From Lactiplantibacillus plantarum (GTDB taxonomy: Bacteria > Bacillota > Bacilli > Lactobacillales > Lactobacillaceae), in assembly GCF_014131735.1 (NCBI RefSeq), contig NZ_CP039121.1:2232001-2296000 (forward strand): DNA of 64,000 bases, given 5' to 3'. The position numbers were made by a program, and so were the translations under genes. A model generated the notes under the pieces. It made no database searches. It was not told where the DNA came from and saw nothing but the letters and a program-made list of their open reading frames with translations. Of this stretch, positions 22,274 to 31,467 are shown in pieces (the stretch's first letter is position 1; every line of letters begins with the position of its first letter).

Positions 22274-22440
22274 ACTAAAAAGCACATCCCCTCCCGCCAA
22301 GAAGTAAGATGTGCTACCAATAAAAACCAGTGGATTGCTCCGCTCTTTTTACATACATAATATTATCACAACTAAGGAGGTGATGCCTGTAAGTCCTTAA
22401 AATTCTACCCGCCTAGGTGAAATTTAAGGAGGAAATATAA

Positions 22441-23622
22441 ATGGCAAGTATTAATAAGCGTGGTAAAAAATGGAATGCGCGTGTTTCATATTACGATGAT
22501 TTAGGGAATCGTAAATTTATCAATCAAGGTGGTTTTCGAACTAAGCGTGAAGCCCAAGAATGGGCTAACCAAAATGAAATTGATGTTAGCAATGGTATAA
22601 ATCCAAGATTAGGTAAGCAACTATTTACGGATTACTTTTTAAAATGGTATCAGACTTATAAGGAGCCAATTTTAGCAAAGTCCAGTCGCCTACGTTATCA
22701 GTATACACTTGGAATTGTTAATAATTATTTTGCGGGCAAACGGTTAGATGAAATAACACGCACCGATTATCAGAAGTTTCTAAACGATTATGCTAATCCT
22801 GTAGGTCGAAGCCCTCGTTCGCTTAGCAGCTCCGAAAAAGTTAACGTGCAAATTAAGTCAGCCGTCCAATATGCTATCGATGATGGCATTATTAAGCGCA
22901 ATTTTACAGCGCACACTAAAATTAGTGGGCGCCCAGAAAAGCCTAAAGAAATGAAATATTTAGACGGTAAAGATGCGGAAAAGCTGACTCGCGCGCTTGA
23001 ATCAGACTTAACGTTTGCTCATTTAACTAAGCTGATGGCGTTGGTTAGTTTGCAAACTGGTGCTCGTTACAGCGAAGTTGCCGGTCTAACATGGGATTGT
23101 TTCTCTTTTGATTTCAAAACTCTGAGAATCAATAAGACCTGGGATACATTACAACGAAATGGATTCGCTGATACCAAAAACGAACAGTCCAAGCGGCTAA
23201 TAAAAATTACTGATCACTTAGCTGATATTTTAAAAAGTTTTCACGCTCTGCAGATTATAAAGTTAGAAGAACTAGGAATTGATAATCCACTTGATTTGAT
23301 ATTTATTAATCAGTATGGACGTGTACCGGACAACACAAGCGCAAATCAGACGCTTCACAGAGTTTTAAAACGTATTGGGTCTAAAGACATTACCTTTCAC
23401 GGACTGCGCCATACACACGCTTCATATTTGATTTACAAAGGTGTCTCAATTTACTATATCTCTGAACGATTGGGTCATTCTAATTATTCTACAACCATCC
23501 GTGTTTACTCGCACCTTTTACGAGAAATGGAAAAAAAGGAGACGAGCAAAGCCCTTGTGGCTCTAAGTTCGATGGACGGTTTGGTGCACAAGTCGGTGCA
23601 CAAATCTTACAAAAACGCCTAA
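22441..23622 (+). CDS. int: Tyrosine integrase
   Basis: 393 residues, usual for the Tn916/phage integrase type. An N-terminal AP2-like arm-binding domain (residues 1 to 55: KRGKKWNARVSYYDD) is followed by a core-binding SAM-like domain and the catalytic domain with Arg209 (TGARYSE), His320 and Arg323 (FHGLRHTHAS), His346 (LGHSN) and the nucleophile Tyr356 (RVYSHL). AAGGAGG precedes the ATG. The gene ends 122 bases before tRNA-Arg(CCU), the probable attachment site. Direct repeats at its 3' end could be arm sites. Confidence 0.95.
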   Translation: MASINKRGKKWNARVSYYDDLGNRKFINQGGFRTKREAQEWANQNEIDVSNGINPRLGKQLFTDYFLKWYQTYKEPILAKSSRLRYQYTLGIVNNYFAGKRLDEITRTDYQKFLNDYANPVGRSPRSLSSSEKVNVQIKSAVQYAIDDGIIKRNFTAHTKISGRPEKPKEMKYLDGKDAEKLTRALESDLTFAHLTKLMALVSLQTGARYSEVAGLTWDCFSFDFKTLRINKTWDTLQRNGFADTKNEQSKRLIKITDHLADILKSFHALQIIKLEELGIDNPLDLIFINQYGRVPDNTSANQTLHRVLKRIGSKDITFHGLRHTHASYLIYKGVSIYYISERLGHSNYSTTIRVYSHLLREMEKKETSKALVALSSMDGLVHKSVHKSYKNA

Positions 23623-23646
23623 TGTGCACCAAAATGTGCACCAAAA
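23583..23646. repeat. GTGCAC-type repeats at the end of the integrase gene
   Basis: GGTGCACAA occurs at 23583 and 23595, and TGTGCACCAAAA at 23623 and 23635. The second pair is the inverted form of the first, sharing the core GTGCAC. Paired 12-base repeats of this kind beside attP are usual arm-type binding sites for the integrase N-terminal domain. Part lies in the integrase coding region. Confidence 0.45.
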
Positions 23647-23684
23647 TATCCTTTTATACCGTTTTTCAGCGTTTTGCCAAAAAC

Positions 23685-23728
23685 AAAAACCGCTTCATAC
23701 CAACGTTTTAAGCTGATACGAAGCGGTT
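23685..23728 (-). terminator. Rho-independent terminator of tRNA-Arg
   Basis: On the minus strand a long stem, AACCGCTTC and GAAGCGGTT extended by further wobble pairs, closes on a 7-base loop and is followed by five T. It lies 16 bases downstream of the tRNA 3' end, on the phage side of the attachment site. Confidence 0.7.
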
Positions 23729-23743
23729 AGTTTGATATAAATA

Positions 23744-23816
23744 TGACCCCACCCGGACTCGAACCGGGATCAACCGCTTAGGAGGCGGGTGCCCTATCCA
23801 GTTGTGCTATGAGGCC
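23744..23816 (-). tRNA. tRNA-Arg(CCU), probable prophage attachment site
   Basis: A 73-base cloverleaf on the minus strand: acceptor GGCCTCA/TGGGGTC, anticodon loop CTCCTAA with anticodon CCT at 23780 to 23782, and T arm with GTTCGAGTC. CCA is not encoded. The 3' end faces the prophage, so the phage probably restored the 3' end on integration and the core of the attachment site lies in or near the T-arm and acceptor. The other attachment end is left of the window. Confidence 0.93.
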
Positions 23817-23863
23817 ATTAACAATCCGTAAAATATCATCTCACGGATTGTGCATTTTGGCAA

Positions 23864-25198
23864 TTACTGATTGCTAAAGCGATCACGATTTTTCTTGCGC
23901 ATCCCTTTTTTCTTAGAATGCTTATTGTGACCTTTCTTCTTTTTAGGTGTTGCCGCAGCGGGCCGCTTCCGGCTCGTCTCCACTCGTTTAACCTCATCTG
24001 GGTGACCAGCACTCACGACCCGGTGCCGACCGTTAGCCGCGTTGCCAGCCGTTTCTGGATGGTCGAACGTTAACGGTGGAACAACTTTATCTGGTTTCGT
24101 ATCAACAATATGATAATCAACCAAGTAACCCGGCTTAATTTCATAGTCGGTCGTCGCCATCAGCTTCTTAAAGTCGCGGACATCATGGTCGTCACCGAAC
24201 GTCAAGACTAGTCCATCAGCACCCATGCGGCCTGTCCGACCACTCCGGTGAATATAAGTCGTGACATCTTTAGGTAGCTGATAGTTGATCACAGCTGGCA
24301 ATTCAGGCACGTCTAGACCCCGAGCCGCCAAATCAGTGGTCAACAACAGCCCGACTTTGCCTTGCCGGAATAACCGCAACGCTTTTTCACGTTCAACCTG
24401 ACGTTGATTACTGGTCAAGGCAACGTAACTCACGTGCTGGTGTCGTAATTCTAAGGCGACATGTTGGAGTTCCTGCATCTTATTGAAGAAAACGAGGGCC
24501 CGCATATGGTCAACACGACTAATCCGTTTCAGTAAGTCCACCCGGTGCCGATTACCCACTTGCATCGTCCGGTGCCGAACCACCCCCTGGGTCTGATCAA
24601 TGGCCCGCACATCGATTTTTTCAACATGCTGACCAAACCAGCGTGGCAACTCATCTAAAATTTTAGTTTCGGTTGCTGAGAAGAAGCCTAATTGTAACGT
24701 TTCAGCAAATGTAGCGTCGAGAATTTCACGAATCTGATCCAAGGTTTCATCTGTCAGTAATTCATCGGCTTCGTCGACGATCATCATCTTCAAATGCCCA
24801 AGCTTGATCTTACCATCCGCAATCAGGTTAGTAATCCGCCCCGGCGTCCCAACAATTACTTCAGGATGCTTTTTGAGCTTTTCCATCTGCCGCTTAACGT
24901 TAGCCCCCCCCGTAATCGCGAGGACTTTGGCATCGATCAACTGGCCCCACTCGCGCACCACGTTGGTTGTTTGCATTGCGAGTTCTTGTGATGGCGCTAA
25001 GATCAGTGCCTGCGTGCCTTCTCCGACCCGCAACGCTTCGAGCATTGGCCACGTAAACGCTAGGGTCTTACCAGACCCCGTTGGTGCGAGTCCTAACACC
25101 GATTGACCAGCTGCAAGTGGCTCGGCCACTGCCGTTTGAATCGGCGACAACTCGGTGAACCCCGCCGCCGCAAATTTAGTTTTAAATACGTCTAACAT
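23864..25198 (-). CDS. DEAD-box ATP-dependent RNA helicase
   Basis: 444 residues. Motifs in order: Q-motif (SPIQTAVAE), Walker A LAPTGSGKT (36 to 45), PTPGR-type motif as GTPGRI, DEAD as VDEADELL, SAT as FSAT, and the C-terminal HRSGRTGR. The last 50 residues are strongly basic (KKKKGHNKHSKKKGMRKKNR), probably an RNA-binding tail. The protein unwinds short RNA duplexes in ribosome assembly or cold adaptation, similar to CshB of B. subtilis. It overlaps nothing and is followed by the tRNA. Cold-shock protein cspC lies nearby. Confidence 0.92.
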   Translation of the reverse strand: MLDVFKTKFAAAGFTELSPIQTAVAEPLAAGQSVLGLAPTGSGKTLAFTWPMLEALRVGEGTQALILAPSQELAMQTTNVVREWGQLIDAKVLAITGGANVKRQMEKLKKHPEVIVGTPGRITNLIADGKIKLGHLKMMIVDEADELLTDETLDQIREILDATFAETLQLGFFSATETKILDELPRWFGQHVEKIDVRAIDQTQGVVRHRTMQVGNRHRVDLLKRISRVDHMRALVFFNKMQELQHVALELRHQHVSYVALTSNQRQVEREKALRLFRQGKVGLLLTTDLAARGLDVPELPAVINYQLPKDVTTYIHRSGRTGRMGADGLVLTFGDDHDVRDFKKLMATTDYEIKPGYLVDYHIVDTKPDKVVPPLTFDHPETAGNAANGRHRVVSAGHPDEVKRVETSRKRPAAATPKKKKGHNKHSKKKGMRKKNRDRFSNQ

Positions 25199-25210
25199 AG
25201 TGCCTCATTT

Positions 25211-26218
25211 CTATTTATCGGTATCAGGGGCTTCACCCGTAAAATATAGGTGCCCTGACTGCCGCAAATTAAATAATAGTTTATTAACATTTCGACTAAG
25301 TTGCCGCCAAGCTAAGTATTCCGTCTGGTGATTGCTTGGGTCATTGATAACGGTTGCGAAGTCGCGCGCCTCGGCCAGCATTGGATTGGTATCGGGTTGC
25401 GCCCCAATCGCATGCTCCTGACCATCCTTATCTTGATAAGTGATTTGTCCAAGTTCAGCAGGATTATCCATCACAATAGCGTCGCGCAGACCGTTGATTT
25501 CAGATGGCAAGAACGAATTACTAGTCTTACCAACGTTCAAGGTCACCGTAAAGTCAGCGTAGCGTAAAATAGCCACACCCTTACCGTCAACGCCCGTTCG
25601 AATCAAGGTTGGGTAGTAAGCCACCTCTTCCGGCATGCCGAACCAGCCGACCGCATCGTAGGCCAGGTACACACCTAAATCCTGAAGCGCCCCACCGGCA
25701 AAGTTCAACGAGAAGATATTCGGTTCTTCACCAGCCAAGACGGCGTCATACCGTGACGAGTACTTCATGTAAGTCAACGTCGCACCCTGAACTAAGGATA
25801 ACTTTTTAATCTGATCCTTGACGCGTTGGAAATTAACTTCGTGAATCTGGCGTGCTGCTTCAAATAATAGGACATCAGGGTGAGCCTTTAAAACGGCATC
25901 TAACTGTTCAAATTCTTGTTGGTTCGCCACGGCTGGCTTCTCGACGATGACGTGCTTACCATAGGCGATTGCTTGTTTAGCCTGGGCAAAATGCAGACTG
26001 TTTGGTGACGCAATGTAGACCGTATCAAAACTACCCCGACTGAAAAATGCATCTAAATCCGTAAAAGTCTCATCGGCATGATTCTTGGCGGCAAAAGCCT
26101 GCGCGGTCTCAGCATGGCGGGAATAAACACTCGTCAATTGCCATTCACCAGAGGCAGCGGCAGCATCAATAAATTGTTGCGTAATCCAATTCGTTCCGAT
26201 AATTCCTAATTTTAACAT
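25211..26218 (-). CDS. Gfo/Idh/MocA family oxidoreductase
   Basis: 335 residues from the ATG at 26218 (GAGGAG upstream). The N-terminal Rossmann domain begins LGIIGTNWI with a shortened GxGxxG-like turn, followed by HVIVEKPAV (the EKP motif) at about 90 to 100. The C-terminal alpha/beta domain (GGALQDLGVYLAYDAVGWFG) is typical. Substrate cannot be told. It is transcribed toward the helicase gene 12 bases away. Confidence 0.85.
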   Translation of the reverse strand: MLKLGIIGTNWITQQFIDAAAASGEWQLTSVYSRHAETAQAFAAKNHADETFTDLDAFFSRGSFDTVYIASPNSLHFAQAKQAIAYGKHVIVEKPAVANQQEFEQLDAVLKAHPDVLLFEAARQIHEVNFQRVKDQIKKLSLVQGATLTYMKYSSRYDAVLAGEEPNIFSLNFAGGALQDLGVYLAYDAVGWFGMPEEVAYYPTLIRTGVDGKGVAILRYADFTVTLNVGKTSNSFLPSEINGLRDAIVMDNPAELGQITYQDKDGQEHAIGAQPDTNPMLAEARDFATVINDPSNHQTEYLAWRQLSRNVNKLLFNLRQSGHLYFTGEAPDTDK

Positions 26219-26360
26219 CGATTTGACTCCTCTCAACGGCGCTAGTCAACCAGTCGTGATTGGTGGCGCTTACTCGTGCGTTTAGTTTATAGTTCTATTT
26301 TACCAGTTTTCGCCGTTAAGTTGGGCCATAAGGATCAAAAGTCACCCGCTATTTTGCGCA

Positions 26361-26392
26361 TAAAAAAAGAGCCGCCACACGGGCAGCCCTTT
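26361..26392 (-). terminator. Terminator after cspC
   Basis: On the minus strand GGGCTGCC and GGCGGCTC pair (two G-T pairs) around a short loop, followed by seven T. It lies directly after the stop of the cold-shock gene. Confidence 0.75.
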
Positions 26393-26404
26393 TAAAAGCT
26401 AAGC

Positions 26405-26605
26405 TTATTGAGGAACAACGTTAGCAGCTTGTGGGCCACGATCGCTTGATTCTTCATCAAAGGTAACTTTTTGGCCTTCTTCTAAGGTCTTGAAACCGTC
26501 AGTTTGGATAGCTGAGAAGTGAACGAATACATCGTTGCCATCTTCACCAGTAATAAAGCCATAACCCTTATCAGCATTGAACCATTTTACAGTACCATTT
26601 TTCAT
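26405..26605 (-). CDS. cspC: Cold-shock protein, CspA family
   Basis: 66 residues, a canonical OB-fold cold-shock domain with RNP1 KGYGFI and RNP2 VFVHFSAI. It binds single-stranded RNA and melts structure at low temperature. The 5' leader is long: a TATAAT lies at 26727 to 26732, giving an mRNA leader of roughly 115 bases, typical of cold-inducible csp genes. The paralogue name is by memory of gene order in L. plantarum and is less certain than the family. Confidence 0.93.
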   Translation of the reverse strand: MKNGTVKWFNADKGYGFITGEDGNDVFVHFSAIQTDGFKTLEEGQKVTFDEESSDRGPQAANVVPQ

Positions 26606-26732
26606 GAACTAAATCCTCCTAGGATATAAAAATAAAAAGTAACTAACACATGTTATTAACACCTATAAAGAATTTACGGTAACACAATTAAATGATACTT
26701 TAAAACTTCACATAAATGCCAATCACATTATA
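26606..26732 (-). promoter_or_regulatory. cspC leader and -10 box
   Basis: A TATAAT at 26727 to 26732 on the minus strand (no clear -35) would start a leader of about 115 bases, AT-rich, ending at AGGAGG before the ATG. Long structured leaders are the temperature-responsive part of csp transcripts. The rest, 26733 to 26948, holds no gene. Confidence 0.4.
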
Positions 26733-26948
26733 TAGATTAACACACTCACCCAGTAATTTCCAATCAGAACACAAATTAATTCAAAAAAATTAGTTACCGC
26801 CCTTCCGAAATTGATAAAATATTACGTTCATTACCCGCAGGTAACAGTGACATAAAGGCTTTAATAAGAATCCACTTATTACGTGACGTTAACGCCGTTT
26901 TAGTGGTATATTTTAACTATAGATTTATTCAGAAAGAAGGTTGATCCA

Positions 26949-27314
26949 GTGAAGCGGCGTGGCGCAATATTATTTGGTTTATCATTACTTGCAGGACTTT
27001 CTAGTACACTACTCCACAAACGGCACCCTAGTACGATCGCTGACGGTGACTTAGCGGTTTTCTACGCGGGAACTTGGACCTATCGTGATGAGGCTCATCA
27101 CCGGGACCACACGTTGGAGATTGATCCCAACATGATGATTCGCATCGACGGGCGCTCGGTACCAGCCACCGTCGAATCCATCTCATCGAGTGCGCTCGTC
27201 TTACTTGATCAATATGGATTTCACCTTGAGGTGCGGGCTAATGAGCAACGACCTGTAACCCTCTTTGACGAAGCCGATGATCGCAGTTATGTCATCTTAT
27301 CGCCAAATACCTAA
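26949..27314 (+). CDS. DUF4828 protein
   Basis: 121 residues, GTG start with GAAGG upstream. A short N-terminal hydrophobic helix (residues 6 to 21) precedes FYAGTWTYRDEAHHRDHTLE and SYVILSP, the pattern of the DUF4828 beta-barrel found in lactobacilli. It is probably membrane-anchored and faces the outside. Function unknown. Confidence 0.75.
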   Translation: MKRRGAILFGLSLLAGLSSTLLHKRHPSTIADGDLAVFYAGTWTYRDEAHHRDHTLEIDPNMMIRIDGRSVPATVESISSSALVLLDQYGFHLEVRANEQRPVTLFDEADDRSYVILSPNT

Positions 27315-27355
27315 TGACGCTAGTGACGTCCTAAGGATTTTAATAGGTCGCCATC

Positions 27356-27404
27356 AAAATAAGTCGCAAGTTCAAGAAGAGTCTTGAACTTGCGACTTAT
27401 TTTT
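27356..27404. terminator. Bidirectional terminator
   Basis: A 20-bp perfect hairpin, AATAAGTCGCAAGTTCAAGA and its complement, has runs of T on both sides. It serves the convergent DUF4828 gene and the GH25-like gene. Confidence 0.85.
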
Positions 27405-27469
27405 AGTCAGCCTAGCAGCTAATAAGCTGTTAATTTGATTTGCGAAATAAGTTATTCAAGGATTAGGCC

Positions 27470-28246
27470 TTAATTTAAGCCCTGCGCCACAACTTTATTG
27501 TACGCTGTCACACTACCGTTGAATAGAATTCCAGCGAACTCTTGACGAGTCCCGTTCTGGCGGTAAACGGCGCGATCGGAATAATGCATAAACATCACTC
27601 GTCGTCCCTGTTGGTGGGTCTTCGCCGTGTCCAGCCATAAGTCAGTGTCTTTTAGTGCGGGCTTAACGATCTGCTTGGCAACTGCGGGCGTTGACCATAC
27701 GACGCAGGAGCGATTATAATCCTGGGTCAACGTGGTCACTAATGCCTTAAGCTTGGCACGACTTTTTCGAACCGCAATCGTCTGGTCCGTGTAGTCACCG
27801 TAGTATTGCACTTGAATCGCAATTGGTAAATTGCCGATGCTATCCCCGACCGTTTTCTCGAAATAGGCCGCTTGGGCCGCAGCAGTCGATGAAAAACTAA
27901 ACGTATGGATTACGCCAACACCTAAACTTGTGCCAACGATTCGTTCATAATTGCTTGCAAAGTTATCATCCGTATAACTAGCTCCTTGAGTAGCGTGTAA
28001 ATAGACAAACTTGAGCCCATCATTTTGCAAGGCCGCAAAATCTAAATAACCGTCATTTTGTGACACAGCAACCCCACGGACATCAAACCCACTCACGACA
28101 GCGTCACTACGCCAACGTAACCAAGCCAAGCCGCCCCAAACGCTGCCAATGATTACTAATAGAACTAATAACCAGCCCAGTCGATAACGCCACCGCGCCC
28201 ACCGCGTTTTTGCGTATACTGGTCGATAATGTTGCCGCTTTGTCAT
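27470..28246 (-). CDS. Membrane-anchored GH25-like muramidase homologue
   Basis: 258 residues with a basic N-terminus, one TM helix (24 to 43) and a GH25-type domain: GFDVRGVAVSQNDGYLDF (Asp55), GVIHTFSFSS, PIAIQVQYYGD and a C-terminal MFMHYSDRAVY. In active GH25 enzymes the equivalent of IQVQ is D-V-E or D-I-E, carrying the catalytic acids; here both positions are Gln (145 and 147). So it may be inactive or act by another chemistry. Transcribed in the opposite sense to DUF4828; the stop is near the bidirectional terminator. Start choice: first ATG. Confidence 0.75.
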   Translation of the reverse strand: MTKRQHYRPVYAKTRWARWRYRLGWLLVLLVIIGSVWGGLAWLRWRSDAVVSGFDVRGVAVSQNDGYLDFAALQNDGLKFVYLHATQGASYTDDNFASNYERIVGTSLGVGVIHTFSFSSTAAAQAAYFEKTVGDSIGNLPIAIQVQYYGDYTDQTIAVRKSRAKLKALVTTLTQDYNRSCVVWSTPAVAKQIVKPALKDTDLWLDTAKTHQQGRRVMFMHYSDRAVYRQNGTRQEFAGILFNGSVTAYNKVVAQGLN

Positions 28247-28270
28247 CTCATCAATCCTTTGCCTACAGCA

Positions 28271-29149
28271 TTAAAGCTCCGTTCGTGTTTGACTAATGGC
28301 CTCGCGAACCCGGCCAAGACTTTCTGCCATTTCGATATTGCCATGAACAGCAGTCATCAAGAAGAGACTATCGATAATACTCATCTGGGCAATCAACGAA
28401 GTCAGCCCTTCCGAACGATAGTTAATTTCTTCTGCAACTGAAATAAAGGCAACGGTACTGTCCTTAGCCAGGGGCGAGTTACCGAAGCTAGTTAAAGCGA
28501 TCACTGGCACACTTTGTGAAGTCAGGGTGGCTAGCACTTGTAGTGTTTGCTGATTACGCCCGGTATGTGAGATAACCACTGCCACGTCACTGGCATTCAT
28601 CTGAGCCGCTTGCATCAGTTGCATATCATAGTCACTATTATGGGCACACGGAATACCGGTGCGCACAAACTTATGATACCCATCTAAGGCAGCGACTGCG
28701 GAGCCCCCGAGGCCATAAAAGCCAATCGAGCGAGCATTTAGCAATAATTCCACCGCCCGCTTGAGATCTGCTTCCGTCATTACCTGACTTGTCTGATCTA
28801 GCGAACTACGAATACTATTGAATGTTGATTCCGCAATTCCTTTGAAAGTCGTTTGTTTTTCGACATCTTGAAAAGCTTCCGCATTAGTTTGTTCAATCGG
28901 TTCGGCCGCCGTTAGTTCACGTGAGAAGTCACGGAAGCTACTAAAACTAATCCGTTTGACAAACCGTGAAACCGTGGCCGTTGAAACGCCAACCGCGGCA
29001 GCCAAGTCTGAAATCGACTGAGCCGCCGTTTTAATTGGGTCGGCAATAATATAGTCAGCAATCTTGCGGTCCGTCACACTTAAATTCGGATAATAAGACC
29101 GAATTAAAGTCAGGACCCGATTGCGATGTACTGGTGATTGTGTGGACAT
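28271..29149 (-). CDS. RpiR/MurR family transcriptional regulator
   Basis: 292 residues from the ATG at 29149 (GGAGG upstream). The N-terminal HTH_6 domain (residues about 10 to 80: SISDLAAAVGVSTATVSRFV) is followed by a SIS domain (GFYGLGGSAVAALDGYHKFV, then VAVVISHTGRNQQTLQVLAT), which senses a phosphosugar. It lies upstream of the GH25-like gene and downstream of a PTS permease pair, so a sugar or amino-sugar regulon is likely. The ligand is not visible. Confidence 0.88.
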   Translation of the reverse strand: MSTQSPVHRNRVLTLIRSYYPNLSVTDRKIADYIIADPIKTAAQSISDLAAAVGVSTATVSRFVKRISFSSFRDFSRELTAAEPIEQTNAEAFQDVEKQTTFKGIAESTFNSIRSSLDQTSQVMTEADLKRAVELLLNARSIGFYGLGGSAVAALDGYHKFVRTGIPCAHNSDYDMQLMQAAQMNASDVAVVISHTGRNQQTLQVLATLTSQSVPVIALTSFGNSPLAKDSTVAFISVAEEINYRSEGLTSLIAQMSIIDSLFLMTAVHGNIEMAESLGRVREAISQTRTEL

Positions 29150-29273
29150 TTCGGCCACCTCCATGACCAAATTTTACCACAATTCTTAATAACACCCTAA
29201 ACTTCCTCACAGGTGCCACCGTCACAAACTCTTGAACACTGTCCAGTCCACAACGACTGAACCTCGTTGCCGC

Positions 29274-30158
29274 TCATTCGACAGTCCCCGTCGATACTAA
29301 GCCCTTACGAGTCTGTTTCGGCTTATCCAACATGTAAGTTCTAATCAACGTGACAATTTGCGCATTTTGAGGTAAATCGGAGTGCTGGGCATTCGTACCA
29401 GTAACCGTAATCTCTGTAAAATGCTTGACTTGCCCTTGATAGATATACTTGCCAGCCTCGACACTCCGCGCTGGAACAAGACCGTCTGAATCATAGTTTT
29501 CGGTACCTGCGACCGAATACATTGTCGCTGACTTAGGCAATCGATCGCGGTACTTAATAAAGTCAGCTAACATTTGTGTCTTATGATTCAAATTAGCTTC
29601 TGAGAAATTGTAAGGTGAGCCAATGGTCATAATTCGTTTGACCTTAATATCGTCGCGATTAAAATAGTGTTCAAAGTAGTACGTATAAATCAGACCACCA
29701 TTCGAGTGACCAATTGCTTTGAAATTATTGAATTGATACTTGGCAGCCAACTTCTTAAAGGCCAGTGAGAACCAACGGGCCTGATGCTTAATATTATCAT
29801 AGCCGTCACGATTATTTTGAAAGCCAACGACGATGATTGGCTCGTTATCACGGGCACGCAACGACCCCGTCATTTTAATCGTATCATCCGTCATCACGGT
29901 CAGCTTAATTAAACTATGCCGACGATGATCAGCCTTATTAAGTTGCTTGACTAAGGTGTCAAACCGATTCTGAGTCGCACTACTGCCGGGAATCATAATA
30001 ATTGGTGACATCTGCGAATCATGGCGTCCTGCCATCGCAGCCACGTTGGTTTTCGTCCACTGGTATGAGGGCTGAATCAAAAAGCCCAGAAACAGTAAGC
30101 CTAATACAAGCACTAACAGACTTCGCCGCCGTCGCTGCCAATTAGGTCGATTATACAT
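29274..30158 (-). CDS. Secreted or membrane-anchored alpha/beta hydrolase, DUF915
   Basis: 294 residues from the ATG at 30158. An N-terminal TM helix (LLVLVLGLLFLGFLIQ) precedes an alpha/beta hydrolase with IGHSNGG as nucleophile elbow (Ser), a typical DUF915 MIPGSSATQNRF start and a C-terminal His region (NAQHSDLPQNAQ). GGGGGG lies before the ATG and the start overlaps the PTS gene by 8 bases, so the two are co-transcribed. Substrate unknown. Confidence 0.85.
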   Translation of the reverse strand: MYNRPNWQRRRRSLLVLVLGLLFLGFLIQPSYQWTKTNVAAMAGRHDSQMSPIIMIPGSSATQNRFDTLVKQLNKADHRRHSLIKLTVMTDDTIKMTGSLRARDNEPIIVVGFQNNRDGYDNIKHQARWFSLAFKKLAAKYQFNNFKAIGHSNGGLIYTYYFEHYFNRDDIKVKRIMTIGSPYNFSEANLNHKTQMLADFIKYRDRLPKSATMYSVAGTENYDSDGLVPARSVEAGKYIYQGQVKHFTEITVTGTNAQHSDLPQNAQIVTLIRTYMLDKPKQTRKGLVSTGTVE

Positions 30159-31467
30159 GCTTAGCACCCCCCACCTGTGCTTGCGCCGCCTGCACAATGG
30201 TTTCCGCCAACCGCATGAACGGCAAATAGATCACCACTGATAGTGCCAAATCAACGATACCAAGTAAAAGTGCCACCACGTTACCGTTAGTGCCGATAAA
30301 GGCAATCAACGGTCCCGGCGTACCCACGGGAACCGGATAAACCACGGGTGGAATCCAATGAAACCCAATTGCCAGCGCCGCCAGTCCCATATTTACGACA
30401 GGCGCAAGCACAAATGGTATTAGATAGATTGGATTATATAGAACTGGTAAGCCTGTCAGTAGCGGTCCATTACTATTAAAGAGCGCAGGTAATAGACTCC
30501 ACCGCGCGACTACGTGGTAGTTATGATTGTTGCTACCGATATAAATGGCAATCACTAAGGCCAGCAACATCCCCGTTCCGCCAAACGTCCCAAATGCGTG
30601 ATACAACGTGTTGGCCGTATACGGATACGGCACGTGATACGCCGAGTGATGTGTGAGTGCATAATTCAAATTGGCCGTCATTGTCGCACTGTTGGTCACC
30701 AAGCGTTCTTGGTACGGACCAGCTAGTCCAAGAATTTCTAACAACAGCGTCACAACTGCCATGCCAAAGGTCAGCCACAGACTGTGACTAGTCGTTGCGT
30801 ACTTTTGAAATGCCGACCAACTTTCAGCAGAGTACGTAATAATCATCAGCCAGTTCAAAGCGAGGCTCACTAGCACGGCCAATACTAGTATTAAGGCCAT
30901 TGGAAGTAGTGAACTGAAAGTCCGTGTCAAGATATCGGCCGTATGCGGACTACTTTGTGCCGGAACCGGCTTGCTGAACCATTTGAAAAACAGGCCGGTC
31001 AAGCCACCCACAATCAATGCGCCCGTTAGACCGTTAGTCCCGATCAATAAAGTGTTAAAAATACCAATTTGGTTTTGATTCGTATACTGATAAGCCACGA
31101 TCAATAACGCAATCGCGGCGGTCAATCCCGCTAATTGGTCATCGCGCTGATTGAGTTTGGCATGGTATTTTGCTGCACCAAACGCTGCCACTACGGCCAC
31201 ACCGTTGAGCGTCAAGGTTGTTAAACTATCAAACGGATAGTGTAAGTAACGGTAATACGGGACCCATTTTGACAGGTGAAAAATACTGGCAATAAACCCC
31301 GTTTTCGTCAACACGGTCAGCTGAATAATCTGACTGAACGTCCCGATCAAAATGAATGGGAACGTCAACATCAAGGTCCGTTGAATAATCCGATAAAAGT
31401 TAGTTTGCCGAAACCGCAACAATCGCGGCACTAACCGTTGAATTAACCGTTGTTCATCAAGCCACAC
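30151..31467 (-). CDS. PTS system EIIC component, cellobiose-type
   Basis: 438 residues, GTG start after GGGGGC. About ten TM segments with the conserved loop VPVGTPGPLIAFIGT near 385 to 405, characteristic of EIIC of the lactose/cellobiose group. EIIA and EIIB are not next to it. The 3' end overlaps the hydrolase. The sugar is unknown; chito-oligosaccharides or cellobiose are usual substrates of this group. 31468 to 31661 upstream holds no gene. Confidence 0.85.
   Translation of the reverse strand: MWLDEQRLIQRLVPRLLRFRQTNFYRIIQRTLMLTFPFILIGTFSQIIQLTVLTKTGFIASIFHLSKWVPYYRYLHYPFDSLTTLTLNGVAVVAAFGAAKYHAKLNQRDDQLAGLTAAIALLIVAYQYTNQNQIGIFNTLLIGTNGLTGALIVGGLTGLFFKWFSKPVPAQSSPHTADILTRTFSSLLPMALILVLAVLVSLALNWLMIITYSAESWSAFQKYATTSHSLWLTFGMAVVTLLLEILGLAGPYQERLVTNSATMTANLNYALTHHSAYHVPYPYTANTLYHAFGTFGGTGMLLALVIAIYIGSNNHNYHVVARWSLLPALFNSNGPLLTGLPVLYNPIYLIPFVLAPVVNMGLAALAIGFHWIPPVVYPVPVGTPGPLIAFIGTNGNVVALLLGIVDLALSVVIYLPFMRLAETIVQAAQAQVGGAKHV

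Noticed and set aside
22276..22315. AGCACATC/GATGTGCT inverted repeat after the ORF ending at 22273 as a terminator
   Set aside because: The stem is only 8 bp with a 19-base loop and no T run on either side.
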